From Planctomycetales bacterium (GTDB lineage Bacteria > Planctomycetota > Planctomycetia > Pirellulales > Pirellulaceae): DNA of 63,611 nucleotides. The first letter of the stretch is position 1; the number at the start of each line of letters is the position of its first letter. This document shows, piece by piece, positions 16,397 to 24,249 of the stretch. The stretch spans positions 1 to 63,611 of the forward strand of contig JAGQOY010000016.1 of the NCBI GenBank assembly GCA_020427005.1, given 5' to 3'. A program made the position numbers and the translations under genes. Under the pieces are notes generated by a model. That model had not been told where the DNA came from. It saw only the letters and a program-made list of their open reading frames with translations, and did not search any database.

Positions 16397-17335
16397 TCAA
16401 TTGCCGGGTACGATATCGCCTAGTAAGCCCCATTCTGTTGATCGAAGATACCCACGCGTGATGCTAAAAAAATAGTGGGTACCTGTGGTTGGCCGAAAAA
16501 CAACGAGATCGAGGATTCCATCAGCATCAGAATTTTGAAGGCGTGGAATGTCTCCTCTTAGTCCCCATTGAATGACCTTATATGGCTGACTTGCCGAAAC
16601 GAGATTCCGAATATACCAAGAACCCGTCTCGGGTCTCCAAACTATGAGCTCTGGAACCAAATCGCCTGTAACATCCCCAACAAATGGAATGTCTCCATTT
16701 AGCCCCCAATGGAATGTTAGGATATCATTTATTCCACGTCGCTGAATGTACCATCTACCGGAACTTGGCCGCCAGACAATTGAATCAGACAGGCCATCGC
16801 AATTGAAATCCTTTGTTAATCCGATGCTGCCACAAATGATCGGTGGTTTCTTGATAGCCCAAATTCCCGTGCACGTTTCGATTGAAGTATCAGAAGGATT
16901 GTTGCCATATGCAAAATAGTTGGGCGGAACAATATCGTCATTGATCGAAACGTTTCTATTTGCAAGTACAGATCCAAGTCCCAAGTTGGGGGATGTAAAT
17001 CCAGTAAGCGAGTCGTCGTAGATGCCTTTTACTCCGTATGTAAGCTCTGACATGGATTTGCAACTGCGTGCGATTCCTTTACTTGCAAGAAAGGCCAACA
17101 CAATATCCGTCGGCCCTCCATCGGGGCCAATCAGGCTTTGAACCTCCTCTTTAGTTGCAAGGCGAAAATCCGAATTCGCTAATGTCCACTGCTGTTCGAA
17201 ATAGTTTTGAGAATTGAGTGCGAACGGGTGAAGCCAAATATCTCCATTTGGCGCTGTAAAGGTTGGAAACTCTTGGGCCGCTACAACGCTCCCTGCGAGA
17301 AGAAGAACTAGCCCACAAAAGACGCGAAAGCTCAC
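16397..17335 (-). CDS. Secreted FG-GAP/VCBS-like repeat protein coupled to parB, 312 aa
   Basis: GTG 17335 is chosen because it overlaps the stop of the upstream RHH gene as GTGA and has GAGGGA 9 bases upstream; the alternative ATG 17362 has no ribosome site. The signal peptide is FRVFCGLVLLLAGSVVAAQE. The middle resembles a truncated PEP-type surface protein. The C-terminus has three blades: DFNCDGLSDSIVWRPSSG, DVTGDLVPELIVWRPETG and DADGILDLVVFRPTTG. Translational coupling of a secreted protein to a partition gene is unusual and may be a recent insertion behind parAB. Confidence 0.75.
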   Translation of the reverse strand: MSFRVFCGLVLLLAGSVVAAQEFPTFTAPNGDIWLHPFALNSQNYFEQQWTLANSDFRLATKEEVQSLIGPDGGPTDIVLAFLASKGIARSCKSMSELTYGVKGIYDDSLTGFTSPNLGLGSVLANRNVSINDDIVPPNYFAYGNNPSDTSIETCTGIWAIKKPPIICGSIGLTKDFNCDGLSDSIVWRPSSGRWYIQRRGINDILTFHWGLNGDIPFVGDVTGDLVPELIVWRPETGSWYIRNLVSASQPYKVIQWGLRGDIPRLQNSDADGILDLVVFRPTTGTHYFFSITRGYLRSTEWGLLGDIVPGN

Positions 17336-17727
17336 GACAAGTATCCCTCTTCTCGCAACCATGGTTCAAGTGCTTGTTCAACGAGATCCTGTTGCGTGAA
17401 AACATCCTGCCCCTCAAGCTGTCGCTCAAGGGATGCACGCTTGAGTGCTCCTGCGATTTCGGGGCGAAGCCGTACCGTGATTGCTGTTAGTCCAGTAGGC
17501 TGAAACCTAGACTGCTTTTTCTTTGGCCTTGCACCCAACTTTGTATCTACTGAATTCTTCGGCTCTTCTTTTGGGATAGTCGATTTAGGCTCAATCACAA
17601 CAGGTGCAGCAACAGGTCGTTCTGTCTGCTGATTCTGCGTGACAAAGGAGCGTACCATTTCTGGATCGGCTCCAGGTACTGGATTGTTTGAAACTGCTGC
17701 GACCAATGATCTTCTTTCTACTGCCAT
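17332..17727 (-). CDS. Ribbon-helix-helix partition protein (ParB-type), 131 aa
   Basis: ATG 17727 has GGAGGAAC upstream. The N-terminal half is disordered (Pro, Gln, Lys and Glu-rich). The C-terminal part is a plausible RHH domain (TAITVRLRPEIAGALKRASL, then QQDLVEQALEPWL). It lies 28 bases downstream of ParA, the layout of type Ib-like partition loci in which a small RHH protein binds the centromere and stimulates ParA. The C-terminal RHH placement is less common. Confidence 0.7.
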   Translation of the reverse strand: MAVERRSLVAAVSNNPVPGADPEMVRSFVTQNQQTERPVAAPVVIEPKSTIPKEEPKNSVDTKLGARPKKKQSRFQPTGLTAITVRLRPEIAGALKRASLERQLEGQDVFTQQDLVEQALEPWLREEGYLS

Positions 17728-17755
17728 TTGTTTTCTGTTCCTCCGTGATTTCTAA

Positions 17756-18430
17756 TTAGCGTCCCCTATTTCCTTTTCTTAGTGAAAGCACCTTATCACT
17801 TGTGGCTTCAGGAAGGAGTTCTTGAAACAATGCGTCGATTTCATCTGCTGCATCTCGTGCAGAATACCCCATACGCCAGACGAATGTTGCTTGCCCAGGT
17901 GCATCCGCGTACGCTTGTCGTAGCGTAATTGGAGTATCAGTTAAAGAGAGCTTCAGAGTCGAAGCAGCATCGTGCATGTCTTTCGTCAATCGATAGTCAC
18001 GCCCGACCATACTTAGGACTGCAACTGCATCTGGTGGCCCTTTTCGTATCGATTGGGCTTGTCTTACAAACGCAGTGTTCTTGTCGAGCGCCCTCGCCTC
18101 AAACATGGAGGCTTTGGCCGGTATCACGGCCAAATCTGCCCACATTAGTAGCGCCCTACTCGTCTCCGTTTGTGAACCTGGGCCATCGCACACTACGTAC
18201 TCAGCTTCACGTTTAAGCGATGGGAGTTCATCAAGAACTTCATCAGCGTTTGCAAGGCGCACCACCTGGATTTCCGGGGCTGCTTCCTTGACCCACTCAG
18301 ATGAACTGCATTGAGTATCGCAGTCAGCAAGAATTACTTTTCTTCCGTGTTCGTGTAGCCACCCAGCTAAATTGCCAGCCAGAGTTGACTTACCTACTCC
18401 CCCTTTCGAATTTACAAGTGCAATGATCAT
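17756..18430 (-). CDS. parA: ParA-type partition ATPase, 224 aa
   Basis: ATG 18430 is preferred because AGGA lies 9 bases upstream; in-frame ATG 18439 has no spacing. The deviant Walker A motif KGGVGKST is at residues 9-16. LADCDTQCSSSEW and EYVVCDGPG mark the other nucleotide-binding loops. There is no N-terminal HTH, so it is the short ParA form that works with a separate small DNA-binding partner, here the RHH protein. It drives plasmid segregation on the nucleoid. The CTTGC/GCAAG-rich region upstream is the likely centromere. Confidence 0.92.
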   Translation of the reverse strand: MIIALVNSKGGVGKSTLAGNLAGWLHEHGRKVILADCDTQCSSSEWVKEAAPEIQVVRLANADEVLDELPSLKREAEYVVCDGPGSQTETSRALLMWADLAVIPAKASMFEARALDKNTAFVRQAQSIRKGPPDAVAVLSMVGRDYRLTKDMHDAASTLKLSLTDTPITLRQAYADAPGQATFVWRMGYSARDAADEIDALFQELLPEATSDKVLSLRKGNRGR

Positions 18431-18462
18431 GGCATGCATTCCTACAAGACATCGGACAATCA

Positions 18463-18873
18463 AGCAAGCACTTTTTTCTGCATGCTTAACTGTCGGCAAG
18501 TGTACTTGCTGACAACACTACTTGAATGCTTGAATGAAACGTTGATTGCAGCACCAAAGGCAAGCAAGTTGACTTACTTGCAGGATAGACGACTGGACTC
18601 AATTCCAGACAACCTGCAAGATTGATGCATGACCTGCATTGAAGTCTGCAAGTTTGCTTGATTTGACGATTCAAACCCTTACAGCTTGCAATAAGGCCGA
18701 AAGGCTTGTTTGCACAGATGCTTTCGGGCAAGCTTGCAAGCAATCAACTAACAGCGCGAGGCTGCCTTGATTGAGGTATGGAAGAACTGCTTGACTTAAG
18801 CCTTACAACCTTGCTTGCTTTACAGCTTGCAAGCTACCAAGCAGGGAATTATAGATTCAAATTTCGTGCTTGC
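18463..18873. repeat. CTTGC/GCAAG-rich putative centromere (parS)
   Basis: At least 17 copies of GCAAG or its complement CTTGC lie within about 410 bases; fewer than one is expected by chance in each 410 bases. Several are paired as inverted repeats, such as GCAAGCTTGCAAG (18728-18740) and GCTTGCAAGC (18825-18834). The cluster is immediately upstream of parA, fitting a binding region for the RHH partition protein. Confidence 0.6.
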
Positions 18874-18958
18874 CAAATCCTCTGTTTCTTGAGATTCTCC
18901 AGATGCTTTAAGTGAGTTGAAGTTCGTGGCATTTGATTTGATGAATGCCGTGTTTAGG

Positions 18959-19111
18959 TACCGTGAAATGAGACACAATTTCACCGATGACAGTTATCAA
19001 CAAGGTACCGTGATTTGAGACACTGTTTTTTAAAAGCGTACCATGAACTGAACCACTTTTTACCGTGATTTGAGACACTGTTTCAGGGTCATTTACCGTG
19101 CATTGAGACAC
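18959..19111 (+). repeat. oriV: Replication-origin iterons (five copies)
   Basis: Five 18-bp repeats with consensus TACCGTGATTTGAGACAC start at 18959, 19006, 19039, 19061 and 19094. Copies 2 and 4 are identical, copies 1 and 5 differ by one or two bases, and copy 3 is degenerate. The last four starts are spaced 33, 22 and 33 bases, whole multiples of 11, so the sites face the same side of the helix. They lie about 100 bases upstream of the repA-like gene, followed by an AT-rich stretch (19155-19190) suited to unwinding. Confidence 0.85.
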
Positions 19112-19208
19112 AAATTGTCGCGTAACCCCCTGGAAACAATTGAGAATTCGGCGCAGTAATTTGTATTATTAACTTCTTAATAACAACATAGGGAGAGTTT
19201 GTTGTCTT

Positions 19209-20684
19209 TTGGAAAGAGAAGAAGAAAAGAGTTTGGGTAGCCAGCTGCGGATTGAAAGTGAATCGCAGGGGCATGAAGCATTTGGAGTAGACGAGCTAAA
19301 CCTTGCTGAGTTTCCGCTAGCGTCAATTTCCGATCGAATACCTGATGGAAAAAAGACACTTGTGTACGAAGATCTGATCTTTGATCGAGAAGAGGGGAGA
19401 GAACTTAAGCGACGCCTAACACTTTCTGGTTCTGATCGCTATGGCCTGCCAACCGCAAAAGACGACGACGTTCTGCTTGCGTGCATTCAAATCTCCAAAC
19501 TTCAAGACTTTCAAAGTCCAGAAGTGAGCTTCAGCCGGTATGAACTACTAAAGCTTCTTCGGTGGTCAGATGATACACGCAACTACGAGCGACTAAGCCA
19601 ATCCCTGAGGCGATGGAAAGGACTCACGGTTTTTTCGGATCGTGCGTTTTATGATCATGCGGAAAAAAGTTGGGTGAATCGAGACTTCAGCATATTTGAC
19701 ACTCTCTACATCTACCGACGAGAAGTGAGGCAGGGCGCATCTGCACCTGGAGCATCAAGATTTACCTGGAATGATGTAATCTTCAAAAGCTTTAAGGCGG
19801 GTTACTTGAAGAGGCTTGACTGGAGCCTCTACACGCGGCTTCAGAGCCCCGTGGCGAAGAGACTCTACCGATTTCTAGATAAGCGGTTCTATCGTTCAAA
19901 CTCTGTGGAAATCGATTTAAAGGAGCTCATGGTTTACAAGATCGGAGCATCTGGTGGTTCAACTGGGCAAATGAAGCGTACATTGAAGTCTGGAATAGAA
20001 GAGCTAACCCGGGAATGGGATCTTAAAGCTCTAGCTGATTCAAGGCTTTTTGAAAAAAAAGGGAAGGGATCATGGGTGGTTAGGTTTGAGCGCAAGAGAC
20101 GGGCATTACCTCCAACGATTACGAAAGTCGTAAATCTTCCTCCCCAAGCTGATCTTGGGAATCTAGAGTTCGCGCTTACGAAGAGGGGAGTTGGGCCAGC
20201 GGCTGCTGAGGAGCTCGTCCAATCAGCACCAACAGAAACGGTTCAAACCATGGTTGAGCTATTTGATTGGTACAATCGCTCAGGAAAACAGAGACACGCT
20301 GGCTTTCTGGTTCAGTCAATTCGGAACCCTAATTCAATCGTACTACCCCAAGGCTTTACAAGCACAGTCCGGAGGGCAGAACAAAAGACGCTTGAGAAAA
20401 ACCGCATTGCCCAGGAACGGGAATTAATTAGTCGGCGAGAGCTGGAAGGATCTAGAAAAGAAGAGGCCCGCCAAAAGGCGTTTTTGGACTTCTGGCGGAA
20501 GCTCTCACCAAAGGAACAATTTGAGTTTGAACGCAAGGCCATCGAGAAAGCCGAGCGTACAAAATTGCAAGGCTATTCTCGATCGCAAGGTCAAGGCGGA
20601 AAGCTCTTTGAGCACTACCGCATGGTAATACTGCGTGATTACTTTGAGTTCAACGCAAAAGGCGTCCCACAAGAATCAGCTTAG
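19209..20684 (+). CDS. repA: Plasmid replication initiator RepA, 491 aa
   Basis: The protein carries the replication-initiator-A pattern: KKTLVYEDLIFDREE, then RYGLPTAKDDDVLLACIQIS, then RLSQSLRRWKGLTVFS and AKRLYRFLDKRFY. These belong to the paired winged-helix initiator fold that binds iterons. The C-terminal 150 residues are basic and helical. The start is assigned to TTG 19209, with GGGAGAG about 13 bases upstream; the spacing is long and an in-frame TTG 8 codons later is an alternative. The five iterons upstream are its probable binding sites and set copy number. Confidence 0.9.
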   Translation: MEREEEKSLGSQLRIESESQGHEAFGVDELNLAEFPLASISDRIPDGKKTLVYEDLIFDREEGRELKRRLTLSGSDRYGLPTAKDDDVLLACIQISKLQDFQSPEVSFSRYELLKLLRWSDDTRNYERLSQSLRRWKGLTVFSDRAFYDHAEKSWVNRDFSIFDTLYIYRREVRQGASAPGASRFTWNDVIFKSFKAGYLKRLDWSLYTRLQSPVAKRLYRFLDKRFYRSNSVEIDLKELMVYKIGASGGSTGQMKRTLKSGIEELTREWDLKALADSRLFEKKGKGSWVVRFERKRRALPPTITKVVNLPPQADLGNLEFALTKRGVGPAAAEELVQSAPTETVQTMVELFDWYNRSGKQRHAGFLVQSIRNPNSIVLPQGFTSTVRRAEQKTLEKNRIAQERELISRRELEGSRKEEARQKAFLDFWRKLSPKEQFEFERKAIEKAERTKLQGYSRSQGQGGKLFEHYRMVILRDYFEFNAKGVPQESA

Positions 20685-20968
20685 GCAGATGTTGCGCCAA
20701 ACACTTGTGCTTGCGAGCTTGCTTGCTGGCTTGCAATCCAGCTTGCTGCTTCTAAAACTACTTGGCTCAGTTCGTCCGCGTTATTGTGAAAGAAATTGGG
20801 GGAGTAGCCTTCTTTGCCTGACGATTTAGCTTTCCAGGATCGGCTAAGCGAGAAGTCAAAATACTCAAAGCCATTTGGGCCTTGTCGCTTCCAGATGCTT
20901 GCAGCAATTGCACCTTTTCTCACAGTTTTTATCGGCTTTTCTCCGCCCTTCTTAGTTTGTGTTTCCAT
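20681..20968 (-). CDS. Small plasmid protein, 95 aa (paralogue 3 of 3)
   Basis: ATG 20968 has GGAG 8 bases upstream; the frame extends to 21106 but upstream translation looks non-coding. The pattern RKGAIAASIW, then FDFSLSRSWK, then NADELSQVVLEAASWI matches the small proteins at 574-819 and 29735-29962. It ends 4 bases inside the convergent repA gene. A basic N-terminus and beta-like core suggest nucleic-acid binding; this is inference. Confidence 0.65.
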   Translation of the reverse strand: METQTKKGGEKPIKTVRKGAIAASIWKRQGPNGFEYFDFSLSRSWKAKSSGKEGYSPNFFHNNADELSQVVLEAASWIASQQASSQAQVFGATSA

Positions 20969-21098
20969 TCTAGACTCCATTTTGATTGACAATAACCGCA
21001 GGAATAGCACGGTTTTGGCTTTTCTGTCAATCACAGGTGCAGAACGCGAAATAGAGGGCTGGCAACTTGTTCGCCCAGCCCGAATTAAGAACCATTCA

Positions 21099-21335
21099 TT
21101 AATCACAACCGATTGGATTTGTTAGGACGCGACTATCCTCCGCAAAAGGATTAGTCTCGGACCAGATCTTATTTATCAACGCATTTGCCTCTTTGGCGGT
21201 TGCTGGAATATTGCCTGTTGAAAGCATCTTCCGAACCTCATTTACGTGCTGATTGATAGATTCAGCATCTCCAAACATATCCGAATGGTTGACAAAATCC
21301 TGAAGGATCTTTCTAGAAGCTTCCAATTCTGACAT
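21099..21335 (-). CDS. Small acidic protein, 78 aa, coupled to the peptidase/TIM-barrel gene
   Basis: Its ATG (21335) directly follows the TAG of the 903-residue gene, with AAGGA about 11 bases upstream, so translation is coupled. The product is helical for about 60 residues and ends in NPFAEDSRVLTNPIGCD with a single Cys two residues from the end. It could be a peptide substrate (RiPP-type precursor) of the upstream enzyme or a small subunit. No GG leader-cleavage site is present. No family recognised. Confidence 0.6.
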   Translation of the reverse strand: MSELEASRKILQDFVNHSDMFGDAESINQHVNEVRKMLSTGNIPATAKEANALINKIWSETNPFAEDSRVLTNPIGCD

Positions 21336-24047
21336 CTAACTTATTCCTTTTCTTGTGAAGTTCCTCGAACAAAAACCTTCCCACACAAGCTGACTATCAC
21401 GAACACAAGCATCAAGCAATCGATCATCGGATGCTTCCACTTCGATCGACAGAAATCCGGAGAAATTGACAATCTGATCGGTCGCGTTAAGTTTGCCGGT
21501 TATAACTCCTAGCCATTCGTCGTACTGCTCTTGGAACTGTGAGAATGCTAGGAGGGGGAGATCAGAAAAATGGCAAACTCTATTTTGGTTTGACAAATGG
21601 ACATGCGCTACTCGGCGGAATACATCGGGATACTCGCGTAATGCTGCTGGGGTGATGCCATTTAGAATCCAGTGACCGATATCCAAATTGAAGCCCAACT
21701 GTGACTCAAACCTGGGCAGTTGTTTTCGAAACTCCACTGCCATGTCCTGCATGGATCGCAAGCTAGTCAAAACACAAAGGTTTGAAGTCTCCGCCTCCAC
21801 CGCGATTGTAACGTCTTGCAGGGAACATTCAAAAGTGTCGCTTGCAGTAACTAATGCCTCTCCCAGGTTTGATACAAAATCTTGTAGCGTATGCTGGCTG
21901 CTCCTGACAATTCCAAAGAACGGATTTGAATAAGGAGGAATATTTGGAATATTCAAACAGGCCTCCACAACGCCGTGAACCCTCGAGCCTGCTACGAGTT
22001 CCAAAACGACGGGACGTTGCTGTATTTCTGATAGTGCGTCGGCAAATCTAATAGCATATGTCAGAGAAGATATTGATGAGACACAATCGCGTGCGGGAAA
22101 GCACAGATTTGGGAAGTACGTAGCGACGCCAATTATTTGTTCGATACAAGAATTCGGACTCTTGATTGCCGTTTCCAGAACCTCTTGTGCGTGCGAATAT
22201 ACTTGAGCTTTGGGAAGGTCTGATCGTGATGAGAGGTACTTTATCGCATCCATCTCATTGTTAGAGTCAGGCTGCATCAAAAGATAATACTCACAGTTGC
22301 GAATACCTTTTGGCCATCTTCGTACCGATTCCTGAAACTTATCAACTGCAAACGAGCTGATTAGTGAAAGCTCGGGAAACCGTGTCGTTTGATCTATTTC
22401 GTGGGTTTTGACATGCCAGCTGGCCACCTGAGAATTGGAAGTATCTGACTTGGTTATCACGTCGGCAGAACCATTATCATTCAAGTAGTGGCCATCAATA
22501 GCTTCCATCTGACCTAGATAGAGTGTGGGTATTAGGCTGTGAATAGAATAGCCATCCGTACACTCGGCTCGCCAAAACACTGCCGACAATCTGTCATCCT
22601 CAGAGGAGCGTATTAACTGAAGCCAAATCCAAGTTTGACTAACTTTGGGGCGAGAAAGCCATTGCCCTAAGACTGAGACCTGATCGTGAGTCAGACCGGC
22701 CAACTCCTGAAGTCTCTCAAACAACTCACCACGATGGTCTCCAGTAGGTGGTATAAGAAAGAACTCTCCAAGTTGCGAATGACTTTCCAGTAAGTTGTAC
22801 AGGTTCAGAAGTTGATGTGACTCACAGTACGAGCGTGCGTTTGAATTCTTGGTGCAACAAAGAATTGCGTCGATAAGCCCAAAATGCAACTCGTTTCTAT
22901 CGTGCGAAATTGTTTCAAGCAAAGGTACGTTTACCCGCTCTGGAACAACGGGAATACAAAAATTGCATCTCTTGAAGGAGAGACTTTCGAAATCGGGAAG
23001 TGCATGCAAAAGCTCTTCCTTTGATATCTGCATGAACGGTAACGCACGAGGGTCGTTAACTAGGAAGGAATCTCCCGCTCCCTTGTCAACCCCAACAACC
23101 ACCAGTGCATGTAAGGTTCTCTCAAACCTTTTGGGATCTACACGAAGTGAGCTAGCTAGGAGTTCCGCGACTTCCGGGTTGTAGGATCTTGCCGCACGCT
23201 GATACATTGGGTCTAGGCTGCCCGGGTCAGTCGGGAAGATGACCGGAAAACCACTTCTTACATACGATCGAATGACTTTTCCTAACCAATCTTCAAAACT
23301 AAATCCTGGGTACCGATCACGGGTATGTTTTGTAGGAAAGCCTAAGATGTCACCACGGAGCCTAACCTGTGAAAAGTAGTCGCTTATGTGAGGAAGCGTC
23401 AGTCCATCAAATAATAGCAGATCATCTCTGCCAGTTAGTTTTTTGGCTAAGGAGTGCGTAATCTGCGGAATACCTTGAATTGCCCCTGCGTGCTCGTAGA
23501 GCAAGCAGGTTGCCATGAAGCATGCCGCTTGGGCACAAAGTCCACCTCCCAACGAAATATGCTGTACGAAAGGAGTACCTTGAAACGGAGACTCGCCATA
23601 GCTAGTTCCAAGCTCAGCGGTCAAGAACTGGTATTGTTGTGCAAGGTCGCTTCTAGGGCGCAATAGGCTATCTGCCAAATAGCCTGAGAACCGATCAAGC
23701 ATTCTTGTAATAAACCTTCCGAGCGGACTGGATTCCTTTTTGGTTTCCATGATGAGGCTCGGAAGAAGGTCTTTAGGTACATCATCAACTGTGCGGCACT
23801 TTGGTACAGTCGACGATAGAAATTCCAATCGCCTTATATTCACAAAGCCACCGCAAGGTGAATTGAATCGTGCTGCAAATCTTGGTGCTCCAACCGCAAA
23901 TAACTCAGATTCACCCTTCGCGATAACCGAAGGGCGGCACTCGAATGCAAGCCCCAATTCCTTTTCGGAAGCTCCTTGCCACGGCAGGAGTACTCGAATT
24001 ATCCAATCTCTCTGATTAGACGCGACTCCCAAAAGTTCCACACACAC
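21336..24047 (-). CDS. Fusion of C39-like cysteine peptidase and xylose-isomerase-like TIM barrel, 903 aa
   Basis: The N-terminal half has a papain/C39-like triad: GGGLCAQAACFM (Cys near 170), LHALVVVGVD (His near 312) and FLVNDPRA (Asp). The middle (about 370-540) is unassigned. The C-terminal 330 residues look like an AP-endonuclease-2/xylose-isomerase-like barrel: VTIAVEAE, then FNLDIGHWILNG near 787, RVAHVHLSNQNR, HFSDLPL and FLSIEVEA, supplying the Glu, Asp and His metal ligands. The barrel family does isomerase, epimerase or nuclease chemistry. I know of no standard protein with this pairing. The gene is first in a two-gene unit with the 78-residue protein. Confidence 0.7.
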   Translation of the reverse strand: MCVELLGVASNQRDWIIRVLLPWQGASEKELGLAFECRPSVIAKGESELFAVGAPRFAARFNSPCGGFVNIRRLEFLSSTVPKCRTVDDVPKDLLPSLIMETKKESSPLGRFITRMLDRFSGYLADSLLRPRSDLAQQYQFLTAELGTSYGESPFQGTPFVQHISLGGGLCAQAACFMATCLLYEHAGAIQGIPQITHSLAKKLTGRDDLLLFDGLTLPHISDYFSQVRLRGDILGFPTKHTRDRYPGFSFEDWLGKVIRSYVRSGFPVIFPTDPGSLDPMYQRAARSYNPEVAELLASSLRVDPKRFERTLHALVVVGVDKGAGDSFLVNDPRALPFMQISKEELLHALPDFESLSFKRCNFCIPVVPERVNVPLLETISHDRNELHFGLIDAILCCTKNSNARSYCESHQLLNLYNLLESHSQLGEFFLIPPTGDHRGELFERLQELAGLTHDQVSVLGQWLSRPKVSQTWIWLQLIRSSEDDRLSAVFWRAECTDGYSIHSLIPTLYLGQMEAIDGHYLNDNGSADVITKSDTSNSQVASWHVKTHEIDQTTRFPELSLISSFAVDKFQESVRRWPKGIRNCEYYLLMQPDSNNEMDAIKYLSSRSDLPKAQVYSHAQEVLETAIKSPNSCIEQIIGVATYFPNLCFPARDCVSSISSLTYAIRFADALSEIQQRPVVLELVAGSRVHGVVEACLNIPNIPPYSNPFFGIVRSSQHTLQDFVSNLGEALVTASDTFECSLQDVTIAVEAETSNLCVLTSLRSMQDMAVEFRKQLPRFESQLGFNLDIGHWILNGITPAALREYPDVFRRVAHVHLSNQNRVCHFSDLPLLAFSQFQEQYDEWLGVITGKLNATDQIVNFSGFLSIEVEASDDRLLDACVRDSQLVWEGFCSRNFTRKGIS

Positions 24048-24249
24048 CCCCGTAATTGCATGCAGGCCACCAAAGGGAGGTATTTTATTGGAAAGCCCAG
24101 AGGGCTACAAGGCCAGCGAAATGCTAGCTTTTTAGCAGTATCTGTGCTACTTCTACCTTTGCAAGCGAGTAATCGCTGGTCGTCAGTTTTCACGTAAAGC
24201 GAGTCTGTTGGTAAATCAACTGGGAATAGCCTAGTTGGCTAAGGCAGAC

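Noticed and set aside
18959..19111. CRISPR array
   Set aside because: Repeats are only 18 bp with 4-29 base spacers of irregular length, directly upstream of a RepA gene; they are iterons.
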